NCBI GenBank assembly: GCA_016110215.1
Contig: JADWQD010000006.1
Span: 1,116,001 to 1,180,000, forward strand
From: Capronia americana
Taxonomy: Eukaryota > Ascomycota > Eurotiomycetes > Chaetothyriales > Herpotrichiellaceae
Length of the DNA stretch: 64,000 bases
Direction of reading: 5' to 3'
Shown here: piece after piece, positions 63,377-64,000 of the stretch
How positions within the stretch are numbered: the stretch's first letter is position 1
Layout of the letters: every line of letters starts with the position of its first letter
Notes under the pieces: model-generated
Database searches by the model: none
Seen by the model: only the letters and a program-made list of their open reading frames with translations
Told to the model about the DNA's origin: nothing
Made by a program: the position numbers and the translations under genes

Positions 63377-64000
63377 TTACAGCGGCGTACTGAACTCGGC
63401 GTTGGATGGATCTTCTTCCCACACGACGCGATCCTCGTGATTTCGCTGCCCGAGCCACAATGGCCGAGTCGCCATCACGCCGGCGTCCACATCCGTGTAC
63501 GTCGACGAAGCCACATAGACGACCTTGCCCGAGCAACTCGGGTCCATGCCCAAGTGTGCGATTGCGCGCGCACAGGCAATTGGAGGTTGCATTGACCGCT
63601 TCGCACTGGCGTTTTTCGCCAGCAAGTCGGGTGGGATGATGCCGGTATCCGTCCAGAAAGGACACATCAGGTTGATGCGCACATTGACTCGAAGCAGATC
63701 GGGACCCAATGTCCGTACAAGGCCGAGGACCTGAGACAGTTAGTATGGGGATATTGTTAGCCACTGACTGCACGCCGGTGTTGCGACAGCTAGGTTCATT
63801 GGACATTGTCGGGAGGACAGGGAGTCTGTGTGTTGTACTCACGCCATGTTTGGCGGCAGCATACATTGGAGTGCCTCCCACGCCCGTGAATGCTTGTGGT
63901 TTCGGTGATATGTCAGCACAAGACTACATATGCGGAAGGCCGGGGCCAGCCAGCTTGGAATACGGTCATGGCTTACCTTTGCCGCTTCCAGTAATGACAA
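63377..64000 (-). CDS. Short-chain dehydrogenase/reductase (5' part beyond window)
   Basis: The C-terminal part of an SDR, in three visible exons. The outermost reads VITGSGKA, the strand before the catalytic serine, and the next reads FTGVGGTPMYAAAKHG, which contains the YxxxK catalytic pair. After an intron with a CTAAC branch site comes VLGLVRTLGPDLLRVNVRINLMCPFWTDTG, the usual helix and the strand that binds the nicotinamide. The enzyme ends STPL. It interconverts an alcohol and a ketone with NAD(P). Placed next to a Baeyer-Villiger enzyme and hydrolases, it is a candidate for making the ketone. The N-terminal Rossmann motif TGxxxGIG is outside the window. Confidence 0.88.

Overview
The window is nuclear DNA of a filamentous ascomycete (Pezizomycotina). 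The evidence is short (about 50-90 bp) GT-AG introns with CTAAC-type branch sites, three Zn2Cys6 regulators, several MFS carriers, fungal-only families (DUF3176, a Clr5-like domain), Ser/Thr-rich GPI-type wall proteins, and long intergenic spaces. The richness in reductases, amidase and transporters would suit a Eurotiomycete such as a black yeast, but that placement is a guess. I support 26 protein genes, two of them cut by the window ends, plus one small tentative ORF. I see no rRNA, tRNA, CRISPR or intact transposon. Gene models were spliced by hand from splice sites and reading-frame continuity.

Layout. 1-2.3 kb: a DUF3176 membrane protein (5' part only) and a GPI-type surface protein. 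2.9-8.6 kb: two aldo/keto reductases flank a Zn2Cys6 regulator, and a shared TCGGCGCCGA site lies in both promoter regions. 9.7-10.4 kb: a protein of unknown function. 11.3-18.8 kb: an MFS carrier, an amidase and a Zn2Cys6 regulator form a probable nitrogen-scavenging module; the carrier/amidase promoter holds three exact copies of GCGGAATCCT. 19.4-23.5 kb: a P-loop GTPase with a CaaX-like tail is divergent from a Clr5-like protein. 24.6-26.7 kb: a tiny ORF and a bZIP protein. 28-31.8 kb: a secreted GH17 glucanase and a GH47 mannosidase. 31.9-40.2 kb: a housekeeping block of Esf2, an eIF2-alpha kinase, Nmd3 and 3-hydroxyisobutyryl-CoA hydrolase. 41-44.5 kb: a GPI-type protein and an ATF/CREB-like bZIP factor behind a 756-nt ATG-free leader. 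44.5-47.7 kb: a 3.2-kb repeat-bearing gene-free region.

47.7-64 kb is the most interesting part. It encodes a Baeyer-Villiger-type monooxygenase divergent from an HSL-family esterase, a Zn2Cys6 regulator, a sugar-porter-family carrier, a monocarboxylate-permease-like carrier, a second alpha/beta hydrolase and an SDR. Together they read as uptake, alcohol to ketone (SDR), ketone to ester or lactone (BVMO), ester cleavage (hydrolases) and carboxylate transport under one regulator. All four promoter-bearing gaps of this cluster carry the CCGCGG everted repeat (five copies), while I found only one copy in all other intergenic DNA of the window. The functional link is inference from gene content and these sites.
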